Assembly (NCBI GenBank): GCA_030672305.1
Contig: DAOVGR010000043.1
Coordinates: 1-59,819 of the forward strand
Origin: Thermoplasmatales archaeon
Lineage (GTDB): Archaea > Thermoplasmatota > E2 > DHVEG-1
DNA length: 59,819 bases
Direction of reading: 5' to 3'
Position 1 is the first letter of the stretch. Every line of letters begins with the position of its first letter. The notes under the pieces are model-generated. The model saw only the letters and a program-made list of their open reading frames with translations. It was not told the origin of the DNA and made no database searches. This document shows positions 1 through 7,649 of the stretch, piece after piece. Both the position numbers and the translations under genes were made by a program.

Positions 1-120
1 GGATGATCGTCAGCAACGTCTACCTGATGCAGCGTAACCGCCAAGCGGGGATACGGCAAGACCGGAGCCCCAGAGGGGCGGAGAGCTTGTCGAGGAAGCG
101 AAGGCGGAATGGGGTTATAG
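1..120. other. GC-rich unidentified segment at window edge, ending in a hairpin
   Basis: This stretch is clearly more GC-rich than the rest of the window and has no convincing reading frame. It contains short inverted repeats, such as GAGCCCC/GGGGC around 65-80, and runs into a perfect hairpin at 117-135 (ATAGGGGT, loop GTA, ACCCCTAT). It could be the 3' end of a structured RNA, the end of a mobile element or intron, or an assembly edge. I recognise no tRNA, rRNA, RNase P RNA or group II intron domain V in it. Confidence 0.35.
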
Positions 121-237
121 GGGTGTAACCCCTATTTCATTCTCAATGAAGATCAAGAAATTGAGTTTATACGTATATATAAACTTGGTGAACTACCAGA
201 TATAAATGAAGTATTAACCTTCCTAAGAGAATTATGA
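121..237 (+). pseudogene. 3' remnant of an unidentified coding sequence
   Basis: The frame is open from just after a TAG at 118-120 to a TGA at 235-237. It reads like a protein C-terminus, with FILNEDQEIEF near its start and a LTFLREL ending. No start codon or ribosome binding site is present. The stop overlaps the ATG of the next gene in an ATGA arrangement, which is typical of a real operon partner. The upstream part of the gene is missing or replaced by the GC-rich segment, so this is either a gene truncated by an insertion or a misassembly. Family unknown. Confidence 0.4.
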
Positions 238-959
238 ACAAAGGAATTGGAGAAAAATTTCAACAAGACACAAAATATTCACGTAATTCTATAGGTGGAG
301 GTGGGCTTGACTGGAACAATCAACCCGATTTATACAAGAGCTATCCAAATAATAAAAAAATTAAACTTGTAAAACCTGAAGCTTTATCAAAATTATCTTT
401 AGATGATGTTTTAAAAAAACGAAAAAGTATACGTATTTTTTCAGAAAAACCAGTTACTAAACAACAGCTATCTTACATAATATGGGCTTCGACTGGAATT
501 CAAAGAGAAGAACTTGAATTTGAATTTCGGACTGCTCCTTCTGCTGGAGCATTATATCCAATTGAGACATATTTAGTAATTAATAGAGTTCTAGATATTC
601 CTAAAGGTGTTTATCACTATTCAATCAAAGACAACTCTCTAGAAGAATTAAAAACTGGTGATTTTAGTATTGAAATATCAAAAGCTGCATTAGAGCAAGA
701 TATGTGTAAAAATTCTGCAGCAGTTTTTATCTGGACCGCTATCTTTAATCGGTCTAAATGGAAATATGGTGAGCGTGCCTATAGGTATATCTATTTAGAT
801 GTAGGTCATATTGCTGAAAATTTCGCCCTTGCGTCTACAAGTCTTGGTTTAGGTAGTTGCCAAATAGCTGCATTATTTGATGATGAAGTAAATGAGATAA
901 TCGACGTTGATGGTGTAAATGAAAGTGTAATCTATATGAGTGTAGTAGGTAGTTTGTAA
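234..959 (+). CDS. SagB-type nitroreductase-family FMN oxidoreductase
   Basis: A 241-residue protein of the SagB/ThcOx branch of the nitroreductase superfamily. The FMN-contact signature RKSIRIFSEKPVT lies near residues 63-75, TAPSAGALYPIETYLV near 100-115, and the C-terminal LGHI/ALGLGSC-like segment (DVGHIAENFALASTSLGLG) near 190-208. Family members use FMN for oxidation of azoline rings or quinone/nitro-type reductions; the substrate here cannot be told. The ATG overlaps the stop of the upstream remnant (ATGA). It heads a redox gene string containing thioredoxin, glutaredoxin and FTR, which points to a role in thiol or oxidative-stress redox balance rather than peptide modification. Confidence 0.8.
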   Translation: MNKGIGEKFQQDTKYSRNSIGGGGLDWNNQPDLYKSYPNNKKIKLVKPEALSKLSLDDVLKKRKSIRIFSEKPVTKQQLSYIIWASTGIQREELEFEFRTAPSAGALYPIETYLVINRVLDIPKGVYHYSIKDNSLEELKTGDFSIEISKAALEQDMCKNSAAVFIWTAIFNRSKWKYGERAYRYIYLDVGHIAENFALASTSLGLGSCQIAALFDDEVNEIIDVDGVNESVIYMSVVGSL

Positions 960-1017
960 TTTATAGTAAATAATAAATCTGAAATGTTTGTTTATATTTT
1001 GTAAGGTGGAGGTTCCT

Positions 1018-1410
1018 ATGGGTTCTGATGTTGTTGTCGAATTAGATGATAAAACCTGGGAAAAAACTGTAGAAAAAGGAGAAAAACCAGTAGTTGTTAT
1101 GTTTTCCAGTCCAACTTGTCCTTATTGTAGACAGATGAAGCCATATTTTGAAGAGTATGCTTTGGAATATAAAGACAAGATGGTATTTGCAGAAGTTGAT
1201 ATATCAAAAAGTCAAACTATTGCATCTAGATATGGTATTATGGGTACACCTACATTCAAATTTTTCTGTAAAGGTAAGCCCATAAACGAGCTTGTTGGTT
1301 CAATTTATCCAGCCATTTTAAAGAAAAATGTTGAGATATCACTTGAGCATGGTTCACAATGTGCTGAAAATACTACATGGGTGGATTCTAGTATTTCAGG
1401 ATATGCTTAG
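1018..1410 (+). CDS. Thioredoxin-family protein
   Basis: About 130 residues with a thioredoxin fold. The active-site motif is CPYC, preceded by VVVMFSSPT, and the cis-Pro motif is GIMGTPTF. It acts as a cytoplasmic dithiol-disulfide carrier. The ATG at 1018 is chosen because a strong GGTGGAGG site precedes it by about 5 bases; a further in-frame ATG upstream at 988 would add ten residues not typical of the family. A C-terminal tail of about 25 residues carries one extra Cys. The gene is followed 14 bases later by a nitroreductase, and FTR and glutaredoxin-like genes follow, so it is plausibly a substrate of the ferredoxin-dependent reductase at 2273-2776. Confidence 0.88.
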   Translation: MGSDVVVELDDKTWEKTVEKGEKPVVVMFSSPTCPYCRQMKPYFEEYALEYKDKMVFAEVDISKSQTIASRYGIMGTPTFKFFCKGKPINELVGSIYPAILKKNVEISLEHGSQCAENTTWVDSSISGYA

Positions 1411-1424
1411 TGAGGCATTTAAAA

Positions 1425-1988
1425 ATGGATGTAAAAGAAGCAATTGGTAAAAGAAGAGCATATCGATCCTTGATTCCTGTCAAAATTTCTGATGAACTAA
1501 TCACTGATTTTGCAGAATGTGTTCAAATTACTGCTTCATGTTTTAATAATCAACCATGGAAATATGTATTTGTTTACGATCAAGAAATGTTGAAGAAGAT
1601 GCATGAGGCTTTATCTTCAGGTAACGAATGGGCGAAAAAGGCATCTATGATTATTGTTGTTCTTGGTAAACAGGAGGATGATTGTGTAATTAGAGATAGG
1701 ATATACTATCGATTTGATATTGGAATGGCTACCGGAGCAATCATTCTTAGAGCAACTGAGTTAGGGCTTGTTGCTCATCCTATAGCAGGTTATAGTCCAA
1801 AGAAAACTAGGGAGATTCTATGTATCCCAGAAGACATAGATGTTATTGCACTTGTAATTGTAGGGAAACATTCTGATAAAATCGATCCAGTACTCTCAGA
1901 TAAACAAGTTGAAGCTGAAAAAAAACGGCCAGAAAGAATTCCAATAGATGAATTTGTATATATAAATAGATATATTGATAAAAGGTGA
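1425..1988 (+). CDS. Nitroreductase-family protein
   Basis: About 187 residues. The N-terminal KEAIGKRRAYRSLIPV matches the FMN-phosphate-binding region of the nitroreductase family (R-x-S/R). SCFNNQPWKYVFVYD near residues 45-60 is the usual NxQPW segment, and the GMATGAIILRATELGL helix and IALVIVGKHSD follow. It is a flavoprotein that probably transfers electrons to nitro, quinone or other small acceptors; the substrate is not predictable. The ATG at 1425 has GAGG about 9 bases upstream, while a GTG at 1410 would overlap the thioredoxin stop. It lies in the redox operon between thioredoxin and glutaredoxin. Confidence 0.82.
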   Translation: MDVKEAIGKRRAYRSLIPVKISDELITDFAECVQITASCFNNQPWKYVFVYDQEMLKKMHEALSSGNEWAKKASMIIVVLGKQEDDCVIRDRIYYRFDIGMATGAIILRATELGLVAHPIAGYSPKKTREILCIPEDIDVIALVIVGKHSDKIDPVLSDKQVEAEKKRPERIPIDEFVYINRYIDKR

Positions 1989-1994
1989 TTGTTG

Positions 1995-2276
1995 ATGAAT
2001 ATTGAACATGTAAATGGGGAAAATAGGGGCAAGATTTTACTATATGCATTAAGCACTTGTGGTTGGTGTAAAAAAACAAGAGAGTTTCTAAATAAACTTG
2101 GTGTAGAATTTTCATATATTTATGTTGATTTAGCCGAAGATAGTGAAAAAGATAAAATAATTAAAGATGTAAGAAAATGTAATCCTCGTAATTCCTACCC
2201 TACCGTTGTAATTGATGACAAAAAATGTATAGTTGGGTATAATGAAGATGAAATAAGAGAGGCTATTGATAAATGA
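1995..2276 (+). CDS. Glutaredoxin-like protein (CGWC active site)
   Basis: About 93 residues with a thioredoxin/glutaredoxin fold. The active site [13 protein letters not shown] is near residue 25, SYPTVVIDD carries the cis-Pro, and VGYNEDEI is at the C-terminus. It probably acts as a small disulfide carrier. The ATG at 1995 follows AAAGGTGATTG with good spacing; the earlier in-frame TTG at 1989 is less likely. The last codons overlap the start of the FTR gene by 4 bases (ATGA), so the two are translationally coupled. Such pairs of a glutaredoxin-like protein and ferredoxin:thioredoxin reductase are known in anaerobes and archaea, which makes it the likely electron acceptor of the next protein. 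Confidence 0.85.
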   Translation: MNIEHVNGENRGKILLYALSTCGWCKKTREFLNKLGVEFSYIYVDLAEDSEKDKIIKDVRKCNPRNSYPTVVIDDKKCIVGYNEDEIREAIDK

Positions 2277-2776
2277 GTGAGATTAAAAAAGAGGATGTTG
2301 AAAAGATATATAAGAAACTTAACAAAGACGCGGAGTTGTCTGGTTATAATCTGAATTCAGATGTTGAGTTAACAAAAGATCTTATTAAGGGTCTTTTAGT
2401 AAATGAAAGAAGATATGGTTATTGGGCATGCCCATGCAGGTTAGCATCTGGTAAGAAAAACAAAGATCTGGACATAATATGTCCTTGTGATTATCGTGAT
2501 GCTGATTTAAATGAATATGGTTCATGTTATTGTGCCCTTTATGTTTCACAGGATGTTCTGGATGGGAAAAAAGAATTAGGTTCAATTCCAAATCGTAGAC
2601 CTCAAAAAGAGGAAAAAAAGCAGATTAAAGAAAAATCAATAGAAAATAACATTTCCTCATTATCAAAACCTGTTTGGAGATGCAGAGTATGTGGCTATCT
2701 TTGCGGTAGAGATGAACCTCCGGAGGTTTGCCCGATTTGTAAGGTAAAAAAAGAACGATTTGAAAAATTTATCTGA
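2273..2776 (+). CDS. Ferredoxin:thioredoxin reductase catalytic subunit fused to rubredoxin
   Basis: 167 residues. Residues about 1-105 are the FTR catalytic (beta) domain, with [16 protein letters not shown] and GSCYCALY. These carry the Cys that hold the [4Fe-4S] cluster and the redox-active disulfide. After a Lys/Glu-rich linker, residues about 133-167 form a rubredoxin-like iron site, CRVCGYLCG...CPICK. The enzyme passes electrons from ferredoxin to a disulfide protein. The fused rubredoxin could serve as built-in electron donor, since no FTR variable subunit is nearby. Start and stop are coupled to the glutaredoxin-like gene upstream. Confidence in both domains is high; the electron path is inference. 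Confidence 0.92.
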   Translation: MSEIKKEDVEKIYKKLNKDAELSGYNLNSDVELTKDLIKGLLVNERRYGYWACPCRLASGKKNKDLDIICPCDYRDADLNEYGSCYCALYVSQDVLDGKKELGSIPNRRPQKEEKKQIKEKSIENNISSLSKPVWRCRVCGYLCGRDEPPEVCPICKVKKERFEKFI

Positions 2777-2778
2777 AT

Positions 2779-2964
2779 TTATCCAGCTCTTCCATCATCA
2801 CAAGCATTTTCATCATCCATTGGTCTTGAATGTTCTGCATGTGCTGGTTGAGTGCAAAGATCAAGACGCATTTTTGTCATAGACTTACCACAACAACTAG
2901 GTACTTTTCCATCAGTTATTATAACTGTTTTACCACACTCTTTACATTTATAAGTAATTTTCAA
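2779..2964 (-). CDS. Small rubredoxin/desulforedoxin-like metal-binding protein
   Basis: A protein of about 61 residues with CKECGKTV and PSCCGKSM, a desulforedoxin-like four-Cys iron (or zinc) site. A C-terminal tail (DLCTQPAHAEHSRPM, then ACDDGRAG) is rich in Cys, His and Asp. I prefer the TTG at 2964 as start because AGAGGCGAG precedes it closely and it lies just past the stop of the hemerythrin-like gene; an ATG at 2994 would add ten residues and overlap that gene. It converges with the FTR-rubredoxin gene and is downstream of the hemerythrin-like gene in the same operon. Probable electron-transfer or iron-handling protein. Confidence 0.7.
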   Translation of the reverse strand: MKITYKCKECGKTVIITDGKVPSCCGKSMTKMRLDLCTQPAHAEHSRPMDDENACDDGRAG

Positions 2965-2974
2965 AATCTCGCCT

Positions 2975-3421
2975 CTAATTTTGTACAATTTCATTTATTT
3001 TAGCAACTATATGCATTTTTTCATCTTCAGATAATGATTGATCAAGCATGGAATAGACTTTCTCCTCCTCAAAATTTTTATGCCTTATCAAATACACCTT
3101 AAAACTATAAAAATCAGATATCATTCTTTTATTTCGAATGTCTTTTCTCCAATTGTTTAACTTGTTTAGTATAAAGTTATGCTGTTTTGTAAGCTCCGGT
3201 AACATCTTGTATCCTTCAGTTTTATCATCAGGGTTGTAGGATGTAAATATTGCTTTCTCTTCAGTAAAAATATGTTTTTCAAGTTCCCATTCAAACTTAA
3301 TAAATGCAATACGCATTGAATCGAAATCTTCGTTGTTTTTTTCTTCAAGATTATTTAACAAATCTTCGATTTTAAGATGGTCTTTAACCATTAATTTAAA
3401 AATGTTAATAGATTTTATCAT
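2975..3421 (-). CDS. Hemerythrin HHE cation-binding domain protein
   Basis: 148 residues, all-alpha. The metal ligand pattern of the HHE family is visible: KDH near residue 14, EKHIFTEE near 49-56, TKQH near 80, and IRHKNFEEE near 112-120. Family members bind a di-iron centre and sense or bind O2, NO or iron. It is followed at once by the rubredoxin-like gene on the same strand. Together with the thioredoxin/FTR genes opposite, this suggests protection from oxidative or nitrosative stress in an anaerobe. No membrane segment or partner domain is present, so it is a soluble stand-alone protein. Confidence 0.8.
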   Translation of the reverse strand: MIKSINIFKLMVKDHLKIEDLLNNLEEKNNEDFDSMRIAFIKFEWELEKHIFTEEKAIFTSYNPDDKTEGYKMLPELTKQHNFILNKLNNWRKDIRNKRMISDFYSFKVYLIRHKNFEEEKVYSMLDQSLSEDEKMHIVAKINEIVQN

Positions 3422-3545
3422 TTCTAGTTATACCTTCCACTTTTTAGGAATGGTTTTATATATTTTATATCTTACTAAACTTAAAGTAATATTTTCAAAA
3501 TAATATTATAGAATCAATCTATTAAGAAGCGCTAGGAAGAAAAAA

Positions 3546-3971
3546 ATGAATGAACAAAAAATATATATCAAAATAATAGATTCATGGCCAGAAAACGAAA
3601 TTGTTACCCTGTATAAAGCTGCAGGCTGGTGGAAAGATTATTACGATTCATCTAAACTTAAATACATGATAAAGGGTAGTTTTGCTTTTGCTGTGGCAGT
3701 TGATAAAAATATAGATAAAGCAATAGGCATGGGACGAGTTATATCTGATGGAGTATCTGATGCATATATTCAAGATCTTATGGTTTTACCAGAATATCGT
3801 GATAGTGGTATAGGTCGACAGCTTGTTAAAACGTTACTTGAACTTTGTTTATCAAAAAGAATCATATGGATAGGTCTTATTGCAGAACCAGGTCAATATG
3901 GTTTCTATTCAAATATTGGATTTAAAACTTTAACAAAATATACTCCTATGAAATATGAAAAAGATGATTAA
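3546..3971 (+). CDS. GNAT-family N-acetyltransferase
   Basis: 141 residues of the GNAT fold. The acetyl-CoA-binding motif A is in IQDLMVLPEYRDSGIGRQLV (residues about 75-95; RxxGIG/A form), and QYGFYSNIGFK is motif B. The N-terminus has AAGWWKDYY, a pattern common in small archaeal and bacterial GNATs of unknown substrate. It overlaps the start of the DUF2156 gene by 17 bases, so the pair is probably co-translated. Substrate unknown; an aminoacyl, antibiotic or protein lysine acceptor cannot be excluded. Confidence 0.82.
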   Translation: MNEQKIYIKIIDSWPENEIVTLYKAAGWWKDYYDSSKLKYMIKGSFAFAVAVDKNIDKAIGMGRVISDGVSDAYIQDLMVLPEYRDSGIGRQLVKTLLELCLSKRIIWIGLIAEPGQYGFYSNIGFKTLTKYTPMKYEKDD

Positions 3972-4869
3972 AATGCTTTCAATAGATGATTTTAAGTTAA
4001 TTACACTTGATGAAAAAGAGTTATTTGATAAACATTATAAAAAATTTCCACCAGTTCACAGTGATAATAATTTTACCACACTAATTAGTTGGGTGGAATA
4101 TAGTAAATACAAATATGCTTCTATTGAAGATAATATCATTATAATGAGTAATATAAAAAATCAGATTCAATTCAGACCACCTTCTGGTGAAAAAAGAAAG
4201 GAGTTATTTGATCAAGTTTTAATGCTTACAAAAAAACAAGATTCCAAATATCCTATTGGAGTTATTGATATTACAACAAAAGATTGGCTTTCAAATCTTT
4301 ATCCAAATTTAGAATTTATTCCAAAAAGAGAGTACTTTGATTATGTTTATCTTGCTTCAGATCTTGCTGAATTACCTGGTTCGGCCTATAGTAAAATTAG
4401 AAATCGTGTAAACAAATTCAAGAGAAATTATGCCTATGAGGTTGAAAAAATTACAGAAGAAAATATGAGTGAAATTCAAGAATTTCTAAAAAGATGGTGT
4501 CTTTGGAAAGATTGTGAATCTGATCCTCTACTTGAGAATGAAAAAAAGGCAATACTCTATTCAATGGCCCATTATTTTGACCTTGGATTGTCAGGTATTA
4601 CTATACGTATTGAAGATGCAATTGAAGCAATAGCAGTTTATGAAGCTATGAATCAAGACACTGCAGTAGTTCATTATGAAAAAGGATCACCTGATTTTGA
4701 TGGAATATATAAGATTGTAAATGAGGAAACAGCAAAAATACTTCAAAAAGATTTTAAGTTTATCAATAGAGAATCTGACATGGATCTGCCAGGTTTAAGA
4801 CAAGCAAAAATGTCGTACAGGCCTCATCATATGATAGAAATCTTTAATATAAATAAAGATAGCATTTAA
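3955..4869 (+). CDS. DUF2156 protein (lysyl-phosphatidylglycerol synthase C-terminal-like)
   Basis: About 300 residues matching the DUF2156 family, a double GNAT-like fold related to the C-terminal domain of phosphatidylglycerol lysyltransferase. Recognisable parts are the N-terminal FTTLISWVEYSKYKYASIED, the central YSKIRNRVNKFKRNY, and the C-terminal HYEKGSPDFDGIYKIVNEE and FINRESDMDLPGLRQAK segments. No transmembrane part is present, so it is a soluble form that may transfer an aminoacyl or acyl group. Several in-frame ATGs (3955, 3964, 3973) make the exact start uncertain; all overlap or abut the preceding GNAT gene. Function in archaea is not established. Confidence 0.8.
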   Translation: MKKMIKMLSIDDFKLITLDEKELFDKHYKKFPPVHSDNNFTTLISWVEYSKYKYASIEDNIIIMSNIKNQIQFRPPSGEKRKELFDQVLMLTKKQDSKYPIGVIDITTKDWLSNLYPNLEFIPKREYFDYVYLASDLAELPGSAYSKIRNRVNKFKRNYAYEVEKITEENMSEIQEFLKRWCLWKDCESDPLLENEKKAILYSMAHYFDLGLSGITIRIEDAIEAIAVYEAMNQDTAVVHYEKGSPDFDGIYKIVNEETAKILQKDFKFINRESDMDLPGLRQAKMSYRPHHMIEIFNINKDSI

Positions 4870-4890
4870 TTTTGGATATTTTTTTCTATA

Positions 4891-5229
4891 TTACTCGTCA
4901 CATGCTCTACAGAATAAAGAAAATTCTGGACTTTTTCTTAATATTTTACAAATTCTGCAGGTCTCAGGTATTACACACCCATTCCCGTTATCGATTATAT
5001 TTTGTGCAGATATTTTGATTTCACTAAGAATTAAGTTATCTACAATATTTATTCTCCCACGCTTTCTTGACACATATTGACAAACTGCTGCGGGCGTGAT
5101 TCCTAGTTTTTCTGCAGTGTTTTTTTGACTTAAGCCAAAATCTTTTATCATGCTTTCCGCAATTTCTTTTCTAATGACGGGTAAACCATTCCACATCATG
5201 TATTCGCAGGTAGTTCGTTTCATATACAT
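4891..5229 (-). CDS. COG2522-type HTH transcriptional regulator with Cys-rich tail
   Basis: About 112 residues. Residues 18-60 form a helix-turn-helix (AESMIKDFGLSQKNTAEKLG, then TPAAVCQYVSRKRG) of the archaeal COG2522 kind. The C-terminal CRICKILRKSPEFSLFCRAC offers four Cys in two CxxC pairs, a likely zinc or Fe-S site. Two ATGs (5229, 5223) are possible. A TTATAA element about 20-25 bases upstream with no ribosome site suggests a leaderless message. A palindromic site (5254-5267) sits just beyond this element, and a second copy lies at 5422-5435, so self-regulation and control of the divergent region is likely (inference). Confidence 0.82.
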   Translation of the reverse strand: MYMKRTTCEYMMWNGLPVIRKEIAESMIKDFGLSQKNTAEKLGITPAAVCQYVSRKRGRINIVDNLILSEIKISAQNIIDNGNGCVIPETCRICKILRKSPEFSLFCRACDE

Positions 5230-5253
5230 GAATATTATTCTGTGTACTTATAA

Positions 5254-5267
5254 TTAACGATTGTTTA
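5254..5267. promoter_or_regulatory. Operator-like site TTAACGATTGTTTA upstream of the regulator
   Basis: The sequence TTAACGATTGTTTA is a near copy of the perfect palindrome at 5422-5435 and lies next to the TATA-like element of the COG2522 regulator gene. It is a candidate autoregulation site. Confidence 0.45.
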
Positions 5268-5395
5268 TTAATATGTTACATTTGTTGCGAGTTATACATT
5301 TCACAGAAGTAAATTAATGTAACTCTTGTTATAAAAATATCTTATTTAGCCTTTATTCTTTTCATAACTTTTTAAATTATATATGCAAAAAGCAT

Positions 5396-5435
5396 CGAAA
5401 CATTTAAATACTCAATATATATTAACGATTGTTAA
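5396..5435 (+). promoter_or_regulatory. BRE/TATA promoter with a TTAAC-N4-GTTAA operator at the start point
   Basis: CGAAAC then ATTTAAAT (5396-5409) resembles an archaeal BRE/TATA pair. TTAACGATTGTTAA (5422-5435) is a perfect inverted repeat about 15-30 bases downstream, where transcription would begin, so a bound repressor would block initiation. Confidence 0.45.
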
Positions 5436-5632
5436 TTAGAGGCTTAATGGGGTTATAAATCTCTTGATTATTAAGAATATGAGGATTAAAAAATTATCAT
5501 TCAGGCTGATGGAAATTGGGGGTGAAAAAGGCAGGGTGAACCCATCTTTTTATATCCCATCCTTTCCCCCTCTCCTCAAAACTATATTTTGAGACCCTCC
5601 CCTGCTTTCGCAACCCTCTCCATCTTTTTTTT
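5432..5632 (+). ncRNA. Possible small non-coding RNA
   Basis: In the 450-base interval between the regulator (ends 5229) and Ogg2 (starts 5680) there is a promoter-like element at 5396-5409 and a run of nine T at 5624-5632 that could terminate transcription. Between them no good ORF is seen. A purine-rich part (about 5505-5540, with GGGGGTGAAAAAGG) faces pyrimidine-rich parts (about 5560-5620, with CCTTTCCCCCT) that could pair with it. No known RNA family is recognised. The evidence is circumstantial. Confidence 0.25.
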
Positions 5633-5657
5633 ATAAAACGATAAGCATTACATAATA

Positions 5658-5677
5658 TTAACTAATGTAGTTGTTAA
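5658..5677. promoter_or_regulatory. TTAAC-N10-GTTAA inverted repeat before Ogg2
   Basis: TTAAC (5658-5662) and GTTAA (5673-5677) have the same half-sites as the palindrome at 5422-5435 but a spacer longer by six bases. The pair lies directly before the Ogg2 ATG. It may be a weaker site for the same regulator. Confidence 0.3.
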
Positions 5678-5679
5678 TT

Positions 5680-6303
5680 ATGAATGAACTGATAAGTAAA
5701 ATTGAAAATTTAAAACAAAGTGAGATTGCAAGAGTAGTAGAACAAAGAATAGGCGATTTTAAAAATATTGATAAAGAATCAAATGATGAACTTTTTAAGG
5801 AAATTTGTTTCTGTTTATTAACTGCTAATTTTAACGCTGAAAAAAGTATAAAAATTCAAAATGAAATTGGAGAATGTTTCTTAACAGATTCCAAAGAAGA
5901 ACTCACAAAAAAGCTTAAAAATTATGGTCATAGATTCCCAAATGCAAGAGCAGAGTATATATCAGAATCATTAAAATGTAAAGATAAATTAAAGGAAATT
6001 GTTCAATTTCTGGATAAAGGGGCTTTAAGGGATTGGATTGTAAATAATATTAGAGGGCTTGGGTACAAGGAAGCAAGTCATTTTCTTAGAAACGTAGGTT
6101 TTGATGATTATGCTATCATAGATTTCCATATAATTGATATATTGGTTGATTATAGTCTTATAAAGAAACCCAAAACTCTAACAAAAAAGAAATATATCGA
6201 GATAGAAAATTTATTGAGAAAGCTTGCTAATAAAACGGGTCTTACTTTAGCTGAGCTTGATTTATATTTATGGTACCTAGAAACAGGAAAAATATTGAAG
6301 TAA
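5680..6303 (+). CDS. 8-oxoguanine DNA glycosylase/AP lyase, archaeal Ogg2 type
   Basis: About 207 residues of the helix-hairpin-helix GPD superfamily, Ogg2 branch. FCLLTANFNAEKS is typical of the N-terminal part. NIRGLGYKEASHFLRNVG is the HhH element containing the catalytic Lys, and DYAIIDFHIIDIL contains the catalytic Asp. It removes 8-oxoguanine and cleaves the strand at the abasic site. The ATG at 5680 is preferred to the TTG at 5671; no strong ribosome site is seen and an inverted repeat lies just before it. Length fits the Ogg2 family. It stands alone between the regulator and the beta-oxidation operon. Confidence 0.88.
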   Translation: MNELISKIENLKQSEIARVVEQRIGDFKNIDKESNDELFKEICFCLLTANFNAEKSIKIQNEIGECFLTDSKEELTKKLKNYGHRFPNARAEYISESLKCKDKLKEIVQFLDKGALRDWIVNNIRGLGYKEASHFLRNVGFDDYAIIDFHIIDILVDYSLIKKPKTLTKKKYIEIENLLRKLANKTGLTLAELDLYLWYLETGKILK

Positions 6304-6364
6304 CATTTGAATTTTAACCTAAAGGTTTTTAGAGGATTAGTATATCACGGATTTGGTGATTTAA

Positions 6365-7504
6365 TTGGATTTCAATCTTACAGAGCAAAAAAAATTATTC
6401 CAAAAAGTGATTAGAGAATTTTGTGAAAAAGAATTAAAACCAATTGCTCCAAAAATTGATCAAGAAGAATATTTTCCATTTGATCTTTATAAAAAAATGG
6501 GTAAAATGGGTCTTATGGGTATGACTGTTCCACAAAAATATGGTGGAGCTGGAATTGATAAAGTAAGTTACATGATTGCACTCGAAGAAATTTCTCGCTT
6601 TTGTGGTTCTACTGGTCTTACTGTTGAAGCTCATAATACTCTGGGCTGTGGTTATATATATGAATATGGCTCTGAGGAACAGCGAAAGAAATATCTTCCT
6701 AATTATACAAATGGTGAAGGTTTTGCAGCATTAGCAATCACTGAACCTAATGCAGGATCAGATGTAGCCGCCCTTCAAACTACTGCTGTTCTTGATAAAG
6801 ATGAATGGGTGATAAATGGCACTAAACAATTTATTACAAGTGGTGATATCGCAGGAGTTACCATTGTAATGGCGAAAACTGACAAGGATAAAGCGGCAAA
6901 GGGTATATCTGCAATCCTTGTTGAAAAAGATACAAAAGGTTTTAAAATTGGACAATTAGAAGATAAGCTTGGGCTTCGCGGTAGTAGAACTGCCGAACTT
7001 ATATTTGAAGATTGTAGAGTTCCTAAGGAAAATCTTCTTGGTGAAGAAAATAAAGGATTTTATGGTGTTATGGACACTCTAGATAGAGGTCGTACAGCAG
7101 TTGGCGCAATGTCTGTTGGGATCGCACGAGGTGCTCTTGAGGACAGTCTTGAATATGCACAACAACGGCAACAGTTCGGAAGGCCAATAGGTAAATTTCA
7201 AGCAATTCGATGGATGATAGCTGATATGGCAACCGAAGTGGATGCTGCTAGGCTACTTGTTTATAGAGCTGCTTTTTTAGAAGATCAAAAATTACCCTAT
7301 TCTACAGAAGCTGCCATGGCTAAGTTGTTTGCATCTGAAATAGCTATGAGAGCAACAAATAAAGCTATACAAATTTTTGGTGGCTATGGGTATATACGTG
7401 AGTATCCTGTTGAAAGATATTTCAGAGATGTAAAACTATGTCAAATAGGTGAAGGAACATCAGAGGTTCAAAGGATTGTAATATCCAAAAGATTAGGTTT
7501 GTAG
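6365..7504 (+). CDS. Acyl-CoA dehydrogenase (short-chain/butyryl-CoA type)
   Basis: 379 residues, the full length of the family. ALAITEPNAGSDVA (signature 1, near residues 122-135), RQQFGRPIGKFQAI, and the C-terminal QIFGGYGYIREYPVERYFRD with GEGTSEVQR hold the FAD contacts and the catalytic Glu. It oxidises acyl-CoA to enoyl-CoA with electrons going to ETF, or runs in the reverse direction. The start is TTG at 6365, supported by GGTGA a few bases upstream and by family-like MDFNLTEQKKLFQKV. It begins an operon with a second dehydrogenase, ETF, thiolase and HAD-ECH. In the benzoyl-CoA context it could act on crotonyl-, glutaryl- or other C4-C7 acyl-CoA. Confidence 0.93.
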   Translation: MDFNLTEQKKLFQKVIREFCEKELKPIAPKIDQEEYFPFDLYKKMGKMGLMGMTVPQKYGGAGIDKVSYMIALEEISRFCGSTGLTVEAHNTLGCGYIYEYGSEEQRKKYLPNYTNGEGFAALAITEPNAGSDVAALQTTAVLDKDEWVINGTKQFITSGDIAGVTIVMAKTDKDKAAKGISAILVEKDTKGFKIGQLEDKLGLRGSRTAELIFEDCRVPKENLLGEENKGFYGVMDTLDRGRTAVGAMSVGIARGALEDSLEYAQQRQQFGRPIGKFQAIRWMIADMATEVDAARLLVYRAAFLEDQKLPYSTEAAMAKLFASEIAMRATNKAIQIFGGYGYIREYPVERYFRDVKLCQIGEGTSEVQRIVISKRLGL

Positions 7505-7649
7505 ACTTGATTAAATTCTTTTTGGCAGGACGTTTTTCTATAATATTTACGAGAGAACAAACAGTCTACAGTTGCAATTATAATAAAATTATTATACCGC
7601 ACTAGTAATACCTTATAAACTTGTTAAATTAAAGGGGGTTGTTAAGATA

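Noticed and set aside
1-120. Group II intron end or RNase P RNA
   Set aside because: No recognisable domain V, bulged domain VI or RNase P core sequence; the hairpin alone is not enough.
3422-3545. tRNA in the gap before the GNAT gene
   Set aside because: No T-loop GTTCRA, anticodon stem or CCA-like end; only AT-rich promoter-like sequence is visible.
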